Source: Glaciecola sp965658765
GTDB lineage: Bacteria; Pseudomonadota; Gammaproteobacteria; Enterobacterales; Alteromonadaceae
DNA: 64,000 nt
Assembly: GCA_965658765.1 (NCBI GenBank)
Contig: CBFHTO010000008.1
Span: forward strand, 1-64,000
Direction of reading: 5' to 3'
Of this stretch, positions 36,215-45,313 are shown piece after piece (the first letter of the stretch is position 1; each line of letters starts with the position of its first letter). The translations under genes and the position numbers were made by a program. The notes under the pieces were generated by a model. The model was not told the DNA's origin. It worked only from the letters and a program-made list of their open reading frames with translations, and made no database searches.

Positions 36215-36226
36215 GTAAGCGCTTAC
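36215..36226. repeat. Perfect 12-bp palindrome GTAAGCGCTTAC
   Basis: Located between the convergent ends of recQ and the GST gene. The sequence (with flanking T) equals the classical operator form of LacI-family regulators, but no promoter is expected here. Confidence 0.5.
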
Positions 36227-36253
36227 TACCAACTTAATGCATTTAAATAAGGA

Positions 36254-36922
36254 CTATAATACTTTCTCTGCATCAATCATTTTTTCCATAGCTCGTTTAT
36301 AAACTTCGTCACTTTGAAACCTATCGACGTATTTTTGAACGTTCGGAAAGTGTTCTAATTTACCGGACTTACTCATTGCCTCGAGCGGGAAGCTCATCTG
36401 AATGTCCGCCACCGTCACACCATCTCCTACAAACCAAGTTTTGTCTTTTAGATGCTCATTTATGAAGTTCAGGTTTCGGCTAATCACTTTTCCGAAATAT
36501 GCCTCCATAACCGCATCAACAAACTTTTTAACAACAAACTTAATAAAGAATGGTGAAGCTTTTTCTTTCCCTTTATTTAACACCATAGCTGTCACCAAAG
36601 GTGGTAAAAAACTACCTTCAGCAAAATGTGACCAAAATTGTACATCGATATAGCGACTGTCTGACTTTGGCGGGATTAAGGTTTCATCTCCACACGCTCG
36701 AACTATGTATTCGCAAATGGCTCCTGTCTCCGCAATTACGGACGACTCATGACTGACTAAGGGCGCAGTGCCAAGCGGATGCACTTGTCGCAGTGAGTCT
36801 GGTGCCAAGTTGGTCTTCGCATCCCTTTTGTAAACCTTGATTTCATAATCAGCTTTTAGTAATTCGAAAAGCCAAACGATTCTCTGAGATCTCGAATCAT
36901 TAAGATGGTGCAATGTAAACAT
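36254..36922 (-). CDS. Glutathione S-transferase family protein
   Basis: GST of 222 residues from ATG 36922 (MFTLHHLNDSRSQRIVWLFE); an upstream in-frame ATG at 36958 would add 12 atypical residues. The thioredoxin-like N-domain carries the Ser-rich active-site turn NDSRSQRI (about 8-15) and HPLGTAPLV (about 47), and the C-domain has FVGDGVTVADIQMSFPLEAM (about 165-184). Similar proteins are annotated as GstA/Ure2-like. Substrate unknown. An AAGG lies about ten bases before the start. Confidence 0.85.
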   Translation of the reverse strand: MFTLHHLNDSRSQRIVWLFELLKADYEIKVYKRDAKTNLAPDSLRQVHPLGTAPLVSHESSVIAETGAICEYIVRACGDETLIPPKSDSRYIDVQFWSHFAEGSFLPPLVTAMVLNKGKEKASPFFIKFVVKKFVDAVMEAYFGKVISRNLNFINEHLKDKTWFVGDGVTVADIQMSFPLEAMSKSGKLEHFPNVQKYVDRFQSDEVYKRAMEKMIDAEKVL

Positions 36923-36984
36923 AGACTTAGTGCCTTTCGTTAGAAGTACATGTTGCACTTATACAGAAACTCAGGAGATAAAGA

Positions 36985-37353
36985 TTAAGGCTTCCCTGAG
37001 TTTTCTTTTAGATATCCGCCACCTGCTGGATCCATCTTTGAATAATAAGCCGATAAATCAGCAATGTCCTGATCACTTAATTTCTTTGCATGAGGAGTCA
37101 TCGCAGCGTTTATTCTTTGACCAGAACGAAAAGCCTGTAACTGCAACTCAAGATAAGCTTGCTTCTGACCTGCTAGGTTCGGGTAGATAGGAATAATTGC
37201 AATACCGTTTTTACCATGGCATTGACCACAGATCATTGACTTCTTCATGCCTTCTTCAGGGTTACCGATTAAGTTATTGCTTTGACCGCAAGCACTTAAG
37301 CTGAATAAGCACATGAGCAATCCAAATATGTGATATTTTTTATTTTTAATCAT
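36985..37353 (-). CDS. Lipoprotein c-type cytochrome (class I)
   Basis: Protein of 122 residues with a signal peptide and lipobox LSAC (Cys22), so anchored to a membrane. One haem motif CGQCH sits at about 42-46; the distal ligand is probably Met in AAMTPHAKKL (about 84). The C-terminal helix DIADLSAYYSK is typical of cytochrome c553/c4 domains. It may pass electrons in the periplasm. It is 26 bases upstream of the GST gene on the same strand; I see no direct functional link. Confidence 0.88.
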   Translation of the reverse strand: MIKNKKYHIFGLLMCLFSLSACGQSNNLIGNPEEGMKKSMICGQCHGKNGIAIIPIYPNLAGQKQAYLELQLQAFRSGQRINAAMTPHAKKLSDQDIADLSAYYSKMDPAGGGYLKENSGKP

Positions 37354-37433
37354 CTGAAAATATTTACCTTATGAGTCTTAATGTAATAATACTCGTATAC
37401 TTTATGTAAATATCAAAACATTACTATTTTTAC

Positions 37434-38915
37434 ATGACGATTCAGCATAATTTTGCAAACCAACTATCCGGGCTTTGTACTCAAGTGAAACCTTTTCCCT
37501 TGCGAAAACCTGCAGTGCGGGTATTTAATAATATTCTCTCAAAAGAGCTAGCCCTAGCGTCATCCATTCAAGAGGAGGAAATACTCGAGGAGTTGTTTTC
37601 GCCTGAGGGAATATTACAAGAGCAGAGTGTGGCGCAAAAGTATGGCGGCCACCAATTCGGTCATTGGAATCCTCACTTAGGTGATGGTAGAGGCTTATTA
37701 CTCGGAGAAGTAAGAAACAATTACGGGAAATTACACGATCTTCATCTTAAAGGCGCTGGTCCAACACCCTATAGTCGACATGCGGACGGGCGAGCGGTTT
37801 TGCGCTCCACCATTAGAGAGTACGTGGCGAGTGAAGCCTTGCATGCTCTTGGGATTCCAAGCTCCCGAGCGCTAGCGTTAATATCATCAGACGAGCCTGT
37901 GTTTCGCGAACAACAAGAGTCTGGGGCAATGCTCATTCGAACCTGTCCAAGTCATATTCGTTTCGGTCACTTTGAGTATTTTTATCATGCAGACCAAAGG
38001 GATAAGTTAGACGAGCTATTCGATTTTTGCCTCGAACATCACTTCCCTCATTTCTCAAACGAAGCAAACCCACACCTATCGGTATTCACTGAAATTTGCG
38101 AAAGCACTGCAGACATGATTGCATTTTGGCAAGCCTATGGCTTTAACCACGGCGTGATGAATACTGATAACATGTCAATTCATGGAATTACTTTTGATTT
38201 TGGCCCTTATGCGTTTTTAGACGATTTCATCCCGCAGTATATTTGCAACAAATCAGACCACGAAGGGCGTTATGCGTTTAACCAACAACCAACTATTGGC
38301 CTTTGGAATTTAAATGCGCTTGCCCACGCCTTTAGTGCGTATTTAAGTATAGACCAATTAAAACAAGGCTTGTCTACTTACGAACCACGCTTCTTGTCGA
38401 AATATAAGTCACTTATGCTGAAACGATTAGGTCTCGATCACATTGGGTCTAAGAGCTCAGCACAACACAAAGACAAATCTGCTGAAGTTCTCGACGAATT
38501 TTTAAACATAATAAAAGATGAGCAAGCTGATTTTCATCAGAGTTTTAGGGCACTATCACTATCTGTACTAGACCTTGTTAATGGACAATTCGATTCGCTC
38601 GTGAATAAGTTTCAACAAGGCGACAGAGTTACCCGATTCTTAAATGACTACAGCGCACTATTAAATGAATCTCTAAACAACTCACTTAAAATCAGCGACA
38701 TTCAAGATAAAATGCTTAAATGTAATCCAAAATTTGTCGCTCGCAATCATCATTTGCAAAATATAATCGCAGCAGCGGAATCTGGCGACTATGAACCCTT
38801 AAATCGGTTTCTTCATGTATTAAAAAGTCCTTTTGATGAGCATGAAGAGTATGCTGAGTACTCGAAACCACCGTCCGCTTGCGAAAAAGGCGTAGCCTTA
38901 TCATGCAGCAGCTAA
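37434..38915 (+). CDS. selO: Protein adenylyltransferase SelO (YdiU)
   Basis: Pseudokinase-fold AMP transferase of 493 residues. Typical blocks: QKYGGHQFGHWNPHLGDGRG (about 64-83), KGAGPTPYSRHADGRAVLRS (about 101-120), the inverted catalytic Asn/Asp in NHGVMNTDNMSIHGITFDFGPYAFLDDF (about 236-263), and the C-terminal VALSCSS with the conserved Cys. It AMPylates Ser, Thr and Tyr on proteins in redox homeostasis. Full length (E. coli 478). Confidence 0.95.
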   Translation: MTIQHNFANQLSGLCTQVKPFPLRKPAVRVFNNILSKELALASSIQEEEILEELFSPEGILQEQSVAQKYGGHQFGHWNPHLGDGRGLLLGEVRNNYGKLHDLHLKGAGPTPYSRHADGRAVLRSTIREYVASEALHALGIPSSRALALISSDEPVFREQQESGAMLIRTCPSHIRFGHFEYFYHADQRDKLDELFDFCLEHHFPHFSNEANPHLSVFTEICESTADMIAFWQAYGFNHGVMNTDNMSIHGITFDFGPYAFLDDFIPQYICNKSDHEGRYAFNQQPTIGLWNLNALAHAFSAYLSIDQLKQGLSTYEPRFLSKYKSLMLKRLGLDHIGSKSSAQHKDKSAEVLDEFLNIIKDEQADFHQSFRALSLSVLDLVNGQFDSLVNKFQQGDRVTRFLNDYSALLNESLNNSLKISDIQDKMLKCNPKFVARNHHLQNIIAAAESGDYEPLNRFLHVLKSPFDEHEEYAEYSKPPSACEKGVALSCSS

Positions 38916-38919
38916 GTAC

Positions 38920-39237
38920 ATGTCGTCGTTAAGATTTCGCAGCGTAACGTTAGTTGACAATTGCATCGAAGTATTTGCATACCTTCATCCGCGCTACGAA
39001 CACCATCATCAGTGGATTGAACAAGTGTTAAATGACCTTAATATTGAATCACATGAGATTGAGCAAGGTGGTGATTATTCTATTGCACGTTTTAAATTTG
39101 GACAGTCAACAGTCTTACTTCACGTGAACGACAATACACAGAGCATTTGGTTTGAGCTGAGCGCAGGTAGCAGCGACCAGAAGCTAGACTTATTAGAAAA
39201 AATTAGCAACTCGGCATTACTTGCGAAAAAAGCTTAA
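38920..39237 (+). CDS. Small conserved protein, possibly DUF3630
   Basis: Protein of 105 residues starting four bases after selO. It has no signal peptide or membrane segment; the alternating pattern (RFRSVTLVDNCIEVFAYL, ARFKFGQSTVLLHVNDNTQS) suggests a small alpha/beta fold. It reminds me of the DUF3630 family that accompanies selO in marine gammaproteobacteria, but I cannot confirm this by motif. One motif copy (GGACAGTCAAC at 39100) encodes FGQST. Confidence 0.65.
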   Translation: MSSLRFRSVTLVDNCIEVFAYLHPRYEHHHQWIEQVLNDLNIESHEIEQGGDYSIARFKFGQSTVLLHVNDNTQSIWFELSAGSSDQKLDLLEKISNSALLAKKA

Positions 39238-39294
39238 GGTATGATGAAGTCAAGTAAGCTAAATTGGCATCAATTAAAGGCAACATTTTCAATT

Positions 39295-39344
39295 GGCAGC
39301 TATACAAAACATTTATTGTGGCAGCTATACAAAACATTTATTGT
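39295..39344. repeat. Perfect tandem duplication, 25 bp x 2
   Basis: 39295-39319 and 39320-39344 are identical (unit begins GGCAGCTATACAAAAC) and are followed by a partial third copy GGCA. The array ends 14 bases before the chosen start of the GGDEF/EAL gene and so covers its leader and likely promoter. A reading frame passes through both copies, since 25 is not a multiple of three, giving different peptides. Confidence 0.95.
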
Positions 39345-39358
39345 GGCAAGGCAGATTC

Positions 39359-42259
39359 ATGATTTCATTTACACGGCGCTTTTTTTTGTTGCTAAGCCTT
39401 CTTTTTGCTATGAGCGGACATTTATATGCCAGCACTTTAGATCAAAACGTTCCCGTAGATGCATACTTCGACAAAGCAATAGAGCTTAACTCCCAGAGCG
39501 TTTTTCACATCACTGAACCACAACTACTTTTGTCAGATGTTCAGAAATTAGAAGATTGGCAAGCCTATGATTCATTTAAAGCAGTGCCGGAAAATAAGGT
39601 CATTTGGTTGAGCTTTGCTATACAAAATAACTCAAACACTAACAAAATGTTGACCCTTATCGCAGGCAATATTTTTGTTGACCAAATCGATGCCTTTTTA
39701 ATCGATGAACAAGGAAGAATTACACAAAGTGGCAATTTAAAGGATTTAAATCGCAGCACTTCAGATGTCAGTAAAAAAGGCTTTAAGATGAATCTCGTTT
39801 CAAGGAGCGAGACAACTTACCGCGTATTTATTCGAGTTCAAGACGACAGCAATACCCTATTTCCTATAGAATTATGGCAGCAAGAAGCATATGCACAAGA
39901 ATCAAACGTGCGGCTAATTTTATTAGGTGTCATGAGCGGAGGCTTGTCTCTTTTGGCATGCTACTTCTTGTTGACCTACATTTTGAAAAATTCGCCTGCA
40001 CGTTTTTGGTTTGCTCTTTTTTCCTCCTCAGCAATGACCACTATGCTAAGCGCAGAAGGCATAATATCGTCTTTGTTTAATGTGCATGCGTTCAGCGCTG
40101 AGATAACTGTTATCAGCCTAGTGTTAACATTGTTTACCACAATCAAAATTACTCGCATAATTTTTGCCCCCATGCCAAGCTGGTGGATTCGAGCGCATTA
40201 CTTACTCTTACTTGTTCCGCTTATTGCCACCTTCACTCTTTCAGACCTGCATCAATTAACTGGATTGATTGTCTTCGCACTTTTATTTTTCATCAGCAAA
40301 TTAATCGCAAGTATTGTTTATCGAAAAGGCCTTGATGTAAGAAGTGCCGCCATATACTTTTTAGGTTGGATTGCACTAGCTTTCGTTGCACTAATGGAAT
40401 TGAACAACTTTTTGAGTAGTGGTTCAGAGCTGTCGCTGAGCGCACCTTACGCGTTTACTTTTACGTGTTTTGGGGTGATGCTTATTGGTATCGCTATCAT
40501 TAATACAGAGCAATCCATCCAAGCTCGAGTGGACGCGGCTCAAACCAAAAAAATCACCGATTTACAAGATTACAAAAACCTTTTTGAATACTCCGCCGAA
40601 GGCCTCTACACCGCGACGCAAAAAGGGGAAATAATAAAAGTAAATCAGGCAATGTGCCATTTGTTCGGATGTCAGTCTGAGCAAGAGTTTCTAGTGCAAT
40701 ATCCAAAGCTCGAAGACGTATTTAAAGATCGAAAAGAAGCCGATTTATTATTTGGTGAATTAAGCATACAGCACACAGTATTAGGTAAGGAAGTAAAGGG
40801 CAAACGAACTGAAGGAAACGAGTTTTGGATGTCTGTTTCATGCCAACTGAAAAAAATTGATGAAGAATATCTTCACTTCGGCTCACTGTTCGACATTACT
40901 GAAAGACGATTACAACACATAAATCTTCAGTATCTAAACACACATGATCAGCTTACGGGCTTGTTTAATCGTCGTCATTTTCTGCATTTATTGAATGAAA
41001 AGATTCAAAATAACGAGTCCCTAGATAGCAATAGTTCAAGTAAAGAAAATCAGCTTAATAAGTTTGCGCTGATGTTTTTAGACGTCGACCAATTCAAAAT
41101 TATCAACGATACCTGTGGACATACTGCTGGCGACATATTTATCAAAGACTTATCTCATGAGTTATTTGACGTAGTGGGTAAAGAAAACCCACTTGCGCGG
41201 CTAAGTGCTGACCAGTTTGGTCTTTTGATTCATTATGAAAATGGTAATGAGTTAAGGATGCTAGCAAGTAAAATACTTTCAAAGGTAAGACAGTTTGAAT
41301 TTAAGTGGGATCGACACTTGTTTAACCAAAGCATGAGTATTGGGATTGCTGCCTATGAGCCTTTAATAGAAAACGGTGAAGAGTTGCTATCATGCGCCGA
41401 TACCGCCTGCCTCATTGCTAAAGAAGGTGGCAGAGATAAAATCCATATATATTCCAAAGAGCTAGGTGTGCATAGCAACTATAAGCGCGAGCTGTATTGG
41501 GTAAACGAAGTGCAAAACGCCATCAAACACGATAATTTTAGTCTTTATTACCAGCACTATCGCCCTTTAAATCAAAATGACCCACTTGAATATTATGAAG
41601 TACTTGTTAGGTTGTTCACTCGAGACCAAGACTTAGTCGCGCCAGAATTTTTCATGCCCAGTGCTGAAAAAGGGCATATTAGCCATAAGATTGATAAATA
41701 CGTGGTAGAACACTTTTTTAAGTGGTTAAGTAAGAATGACGGGCATCTTAAAAAACTTGGCAAAGCCAATATCAATTTATCGGGTATGTCTTTATCTGAT
41801 GACGATTTTAAATTCTTCCTATTAAATGCATTTGAGAAATACGCAATCCCGCACGATAAAATTTGCTTTGAAATAACAGAGACGATGGCCATTATAAAAA
41901 TGAAAGACGCGATCGATTTTATGCAAGATTTTCGTAAATTGGGTTGCACCTTTGCATTAGACGATTTTGGTAGCGGTTTCTCTAGCTATAGCTACTTAAA
42001 AAACCTCCCCGTTGATTACTTAAAAATCGACGGTAATTTTATACGAGATATACTCCATGACCCCATTGATTTGGCGATGGTAACCTCCATTAGGGATGTG
42101 GCAGACGCCATGAAGATTAAAACAGTCGCCGAGTTTGTTGAAACACCTGAAATAATGGTTCAAATTGGCAAATTAGGTGTAGACTTTGCGCAAGGGTATT
42201 GTATCGATAAGCCTACAGCATTATCTGAATATCAAGACTATGGCCGCGAAAAAGCATGA
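39359..42259 (+). CDS. 7TM-DISM sensor with PAS, degenerate GGDEF and EAL domains
   Basis: Cyclic-di-GMP protein of 966 residues. ATG 39359 follows AAGG by ten bases and opens a normal signal peptide (MISFTRRFFLLLSLLFAMSG). Then come a periplasmic DISMED2-like domain (WLSFAIQNNSN), about seven membrane segments (about 183-395), a PAS region (NLFEYSAEGLYTAT, about 405), a GGDEF domain with DQLTGLFNRRHF but SADQF in place of GGDEF, and an EAL domain with YEVLVRL, NINLSG, EITET, DDFGSGFSSYSYL, YLKIDG, VAEFVE and AQGY. The EAL set is complete, so a phosphodiesterase is likely, with the GGDEF domain regulatory. It is not MshH/CsrD by position. Confidence 0.9.
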   Translation: MISFTRRFFLLLSLLFAMSGHLYASTLDQNVPVDAYFDKAIELNSQSVFHITEPQLLLSDVQKLEDWQAYDSFKAVPENKVIWLSFAIQNNSNTNKMLTLIAGNIFVDQIDAFLIDEQGRITQSGNLKDLNRSTSDVSKKGFKMNLVSRSETTYRVFIRVQDDSNTLFPIELWQQEAYAQESNVRLILLGVMSGGLSLLACYFLLTYILKNSPARFWFALFSSSAMTTMLSAEGIISSLFNVHAFSAEITVISLVLTLFTTIKITRIIFAPMPSWWIRAHYLLLLVPLIATFTLSDLHQLTGLIVFALLFFISKLIASIVYRKGLDVRSAAIYFLGWIALAFVALMELNNFLSSGSELSLSAPYAFTFTCFGVMLIGIAIINTEQSIQARVDAAQTKKITDLQDYKNLFEYSAEGLYTATQKGEIIKVNQAMCHLFGCQSEQEFLVQYPKLEDVFKDRKEADLLFGELSIQHTVLGKEVKGKRTEGNEFWMSVSCQLKKIDEEYLHFGSLFDITERRLQHINLQYLNTHDQLTGLFNRRHFLHLLNEKIQNNESLDSNSSSKENQLNKFALMFLDVDQFKIINDTCGHTAGDIFIKDLSHELFDVVGKENPLARLSADQFGLLIHYENGNELRMLASKILSKVRQFEFKWDRHLFNQSMSIGIAAYEPLIENGEELLSCADTACLIAKEGGRDKIHIYSKELGVHSNYKRELYWVNEVQNAIKHDNFSLYYQHYRPLNQNDPLEYYEVLVRLFTRDQDLVAPEFFMPSAEKGHISHKIDKYVVEHFFKWLSKNDGHLKKLGKANINLSGMSLSDDDFKFFLLNAFEKYAIPHDKICFEITETMAIIKMKDAIDFMQDFRKLGCTFALDDFGSGFSSYSYLKNLPVDYLKIDGNFIRDILHDPIDLAMVTSIRDVADAMKIKTVAEFVETPEIMVQIGKLGVDFAQGYCIDKPTALSEYQDYGREKA

Positions 42260-42344
42260 TATGAAGCTCATGTAATGTGGTAATATTGCAAAATAAAAAC
42301 TTAACCCCACATTCAATCCTTTCGGGTATTTTAAGCGAACAAAA

Positions 42345-42962
42345 ATGACAGCCATTCATCCAAGTTATCAGTTCATCAGTAAAGCGAAACTTCCTACTCG
42401 TTACGGGGAATTTACAATACACGGCTTTATTGACAACCACACTAGCCAAGAGCACATCGCATTGTCTTATGGCACTTGGAGCGAAGAGACCGTGGTGCCG
42501 ATTCGTATTCATTCAGAATGTTTAACAGGCGACGCTCTATTTAGCACTCGATGTGACTGCGGCTTTCAACTCGAGAAAGCCTTACAAAACATCGTTGAAA
42601 AAAAACTAGGTGTGCTTTTGTATTTAAGGCAAGAAGGTCGAGGCATTGGCCTTATCAATAAAATAAAGGCCTATAGTTTACAGGACAAGGGCTACGACAC
42701 GGTAGAGGCAAACGAACACCTTGGCTTTGACGCCGACTTACGTGATTATGGGATTTGTAAACTGATGCTGGATACTTTAGGTGTAAATGCAGTAGAAATA
42801 ATGACAAACAACCCTAAAAAGATAAACGCGCTTGAATCTATGGGAGTAAGAGTCGTAGCCAGAACCCCCATCGATCATGGTATCACAGACGATAATAAGC
42901 AATATTTACGAACCAAAACGAATAAACTTGGCCATCAATTTGACCCTGACCATCTAAAATAA
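42345..42962 (+). CDS. ribA: GTP cyclohydrolase II
   Basis: RibA of 205 residues, catalysing the first step of riboflavin synthesis from GTP. Zinc cysteines are in SECLTGDALFSTRCDCGFQL (about 58-77), followed by LRQEGRGIGLINKIKAYSLQD (about 94-114), GYDTVEANEHLGFDADLRDYG and the terminal region LMTNNPKKI variant IMTNNPKKINAL. It is not fused to RibB. Monocistronic; the convergent ATP-grasp gene ends 41 bases away. Confidence 0.96.
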   Translation: MTAIHPSYQFISKAKLPTRYGEFTIHGFIDNHTSQEHIALSYGTWSEETVVPIRIHSECLTGDALFSTRCDCGFQLEKALQNIVEKKLGVLLYLRQEGRGIGLINKIKAYSLQDKGYDTVEANEHLGFDADLRDYGICKLMLDTLGVNAVEIMTNNPKKINALESMGVRVVARTPIDHGITDDNKQYLRTKTNKLGHQFDPDHLK

Positions 42963-43003
42963 GGTTCAAAAATCTCTTAGCTAAACGCTTCATCTGTGAC
43001 TAT

Positions 43004-43882
43004 TTATTGATGGCGCTCTTTTAGCCACTTGTTGTGCATTGCTTTTGCAAATCGCTGAGCGGATAAGTCATCCATATTGAAATACAAAGACGGTTCTATC
43101 AGCTCAAGTTCTATAATTTCAAGTCCCCTAACAGTATTAAGCATATCGATGCGAGCATAAAGTGGCATTTCTGGGAGCGCATTAATCGTACGACAACTAA
43201 GTGATTTCATTTTTTCGGTTGCATCTATCGCCTTCAAAACACCACCATGTTCTTCTTGCACTCTGAAATCTCCTATACAGGGTCGCTTGTTAATAGCATG
43301 ACTATACTGTCCATCGAAATAAAAAAGTGAGTACTCACCCTCGCCAATAATGCTATTTTCAAAAGCTTGAATCATTATTTCTCTTCCTTGTAATTCGGAT
43401 TCAAGCCGCTTGAAGTTTTCATGTAAAAACGATTCAGTCAAACGATATGTAAAATCAGCATTGGCGCTGATCAATGGCTTAATAATGATCTCGTCGCACT
43501 CAAATTCTTTAAAGCTATCGATGCATGCTTGCAGACAAAAAACATCACACCAAATCGTTGGTAATATATTTATCCCTTTTGACTGCAACTCTTGTAAATA
43601 GCTCTTTGAGATATTCCAGCGAATAAGACTCTGGGCATTCTCAAGTGTGGCCGAACTTCTATCGATCCTATCGATGACTTCAATGAATTCTTTATAGTGT
43701 TGCTGGTAGTCCCAAGTACTTCTGACGACAACGAGATCATAGTCGTCATAATTGTTCGACTTATCCCGCCAGCAGAGTTCGTTGACTGTCCAACCTAGCT
43801 CTAACAAATGGGGCTTTGCGAGTGCATCGTATATAAAAAAGTCTTCTAGGCCATCACTAGTTAAAAAGGCACACTTGGGCAT
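43004..43882 (-). CDS. ATP-grasp protein, DcsG/RimK-like
   Basis: Protein of 292 residues. The N-terminal pre-ATP-grasp part contains DLVVVRSTWDYQQHYKEF (about 49-66), typical of the DcsG-like (cycloserine cyclo-ligase) group, then DEIIIKPLISANADFTYRL (about 140), MIQAFENSIIGEGEYSLFYFDG (about 170-191) and the metal-binding ARIDMLNTVRGLEIIELELIEPSLYF (about 243-268). An ATP-dependent carboxylate-amine ligase is likely; the substrate is unknown and no cycloserine genes are nearby. The neighbouring aminotransferase on the same strand, 96 bases upstream, might be a partner. Confidence 0.75.
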   Translation of the reverse strand: MPKCAFLTSDGLEDFFIYDALAKPHLLELGWTVNELCWRDKSNNYDDYDLVVVRSTWDYQQHYKEFIEVIDRIDRSSATLENAQSLIRWNISKSYLQELQSKGINILPTIWCDVFCLQACIDSFKEFECDEIIIKPLISANADFTYRLTESFLHENFKRLESELQGREIMIQAFENSIIGEGEYSLFYFDGQYSHAINKRPCIGDFRVQEEHGGVLKAIDATEKMKSLSCRTINALPEMPLYARIDMLNTVRGLEIIELELIEPSLYFNMDDLSAQRFAKAMHNKWLKERHQ

Positions 43883-43978
43883 TGTGGTCTCATCTTTCTA
43901 ATTTTTGCTGCATAATTTAGTACAGACCGCTTTGGTATGCATTAAATAACTGACTGCAACCTCGGCTATTAACCAAGA

Positions 43979-45148
43979 CTATTTAACAATTTTGCTTAAA
44001 AATGTGTGTAAACGTCTTAATCCCTCTTCCAAATCCTTATCTGAGGCGGCAAAAGACAGACGAACATAATCATCACCAGTAGTCTCACTAAAATCATTGC
44101 CAGGCGTAAGGGCTAAGTGATGTTCATCCAACAAACGCTCACAAAAATTCATGGAAGACATACCTGTATGTTTTATGCCTATGTATAGGTAAAACGCACC
44201 GTCTGGTTCAAGGTCTATTTTCAATGAGCTCGCGCTCAATTTTTCTAATAGCCAATTCTTACGCTTTATTAAGCTTTGGCGACGCTGTTCACAAATGGCT
44301 AAGGAGTCTTTACTAAAGCAAGCTAGAGCCGCTTTTTGAGCAAGCGTAGACGGACAAATATAAAGATTTTGTGCAAGCTTTTCGACCACGGGCAACATTT
44401 CGTCTGGCACTACACACCAACCAAGTCGCCATCCTGTCATACCAAAATATTTTGAAAAACTATTGATAACGATCACGTCCGGATCGAATGCTAGCGCAGT
44501 TTGTGCATCATCACGATGACTCAAGTTCAAATATATTTCATCGACAATACGCCATGCACTTTTAGATTTTGCAAAATCACAGATGGCTTTTAAATCTTCA
44601 GGTGACACAGATGTGCCCGTAGGGTTAGACGGAGAGGCTAACATTACTCCTTTAGTTTCCTCACGCCACTCATTTCGAACCGCACTTAGATCGAGTTGAA
44701 AGCGAGATTTTTCGTCCGTTAAAACACTTTGTAAAACGCCCCCAAAACAACGAATAAACTGCCGATTACAAGGGTATGCTGGGTCAGCTAACATGACCTT
44801 ATCGTTGGGGTTGATCAAAGCAGAACAAACGAGTAACAGTGCCGCCGAGGCTCCGGCTGTAATCACCACGTTATTAGCCTTAATATTCACCTTGTGACGC
44901 TGCTGATAAAAATCAGCCACCGCGTGGCGTAGTTCAGGAGAACCCAAGGCAGATGTATAAGGAAAATCACCGCACGCCAATGCATTCTCCATAGCCTTAA
45001 GAACTGGCTCAGGAGCACCAAAATTAGGCTCACCGATGTTCAATCTAATTACGTCATGCCCTTTAGACTCAAGAGCACTGGCCTTTTCGGAAAAAGCCAT
45101 TGCATAGAAAGGATGGATCGCGTTCGCTCTATCTGAAAACTTAATCAA
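43979..45148 (-). CDS. PLP-dependent aminotransferase, class I/II
   Basis: Fold-type I aminotransferase of 389 residues. LNIGEPNFGAPEPVLKAM (about 36), SPSNPTGTSV (about 168), DEIYLNLSH (about 200), the PLP lysine in NSFSKYFGMTGWRLGW (about 229-244; Lys about 233) and the C-terminal substrate Arg in DDYVRLSFAAS (about 365) are all present. The closest functional type (aspartate, alanine or other amino acid) cannot be told from motifs. Confidence 0.88.
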   Translation of the reverse strand: MIKFSDRANAIHPFYAMAFSEKASALESKGHDVIRLNIGEPNFGAPEPVLKAMENALACGDFPYTSALGSPELRHAVADFYQQRHKVNIKANNVVITAGASAALLLVCSALINPNDKVMLADPAYPCNRQFIRCFGGVLQSVLTDEKSRFQLDLSAVRNEWREETKGVMLASPSNPTGTSVSPEDLKAICDFAKSKSAWRIVDEIYLNLSHRDDAQTALAFDPDVIVINSFSKYFGMTGWRLGWCVVPDEMLPVVEKLAQNLYICPSTLAQKAALACFSKDSLAICEQRRQSLIKRKNWLLEKLSASSLKIDLEPDGAFYLYIGIKHTGMSSMNFCERLLDEHHLALTPGNDFSETTGDDYVRLSFAASDKDLEEGLRRLHTFLSKIVK

Positions 45149-45313
45149 GTTTATTTATGCTCACATTTTTAATAGTTCTGACATAGTAACAAAGCTCTCT
45201 TCTATTTTGGTAATATAGCTCGAAATTTACCTTTTAAGTTGTGACTAAAATTAAGAATTAATAATACTTAATTTTTCACTAGTTTATGTCGTCTAGGCGA
45301 TGCTTCTATGCAT

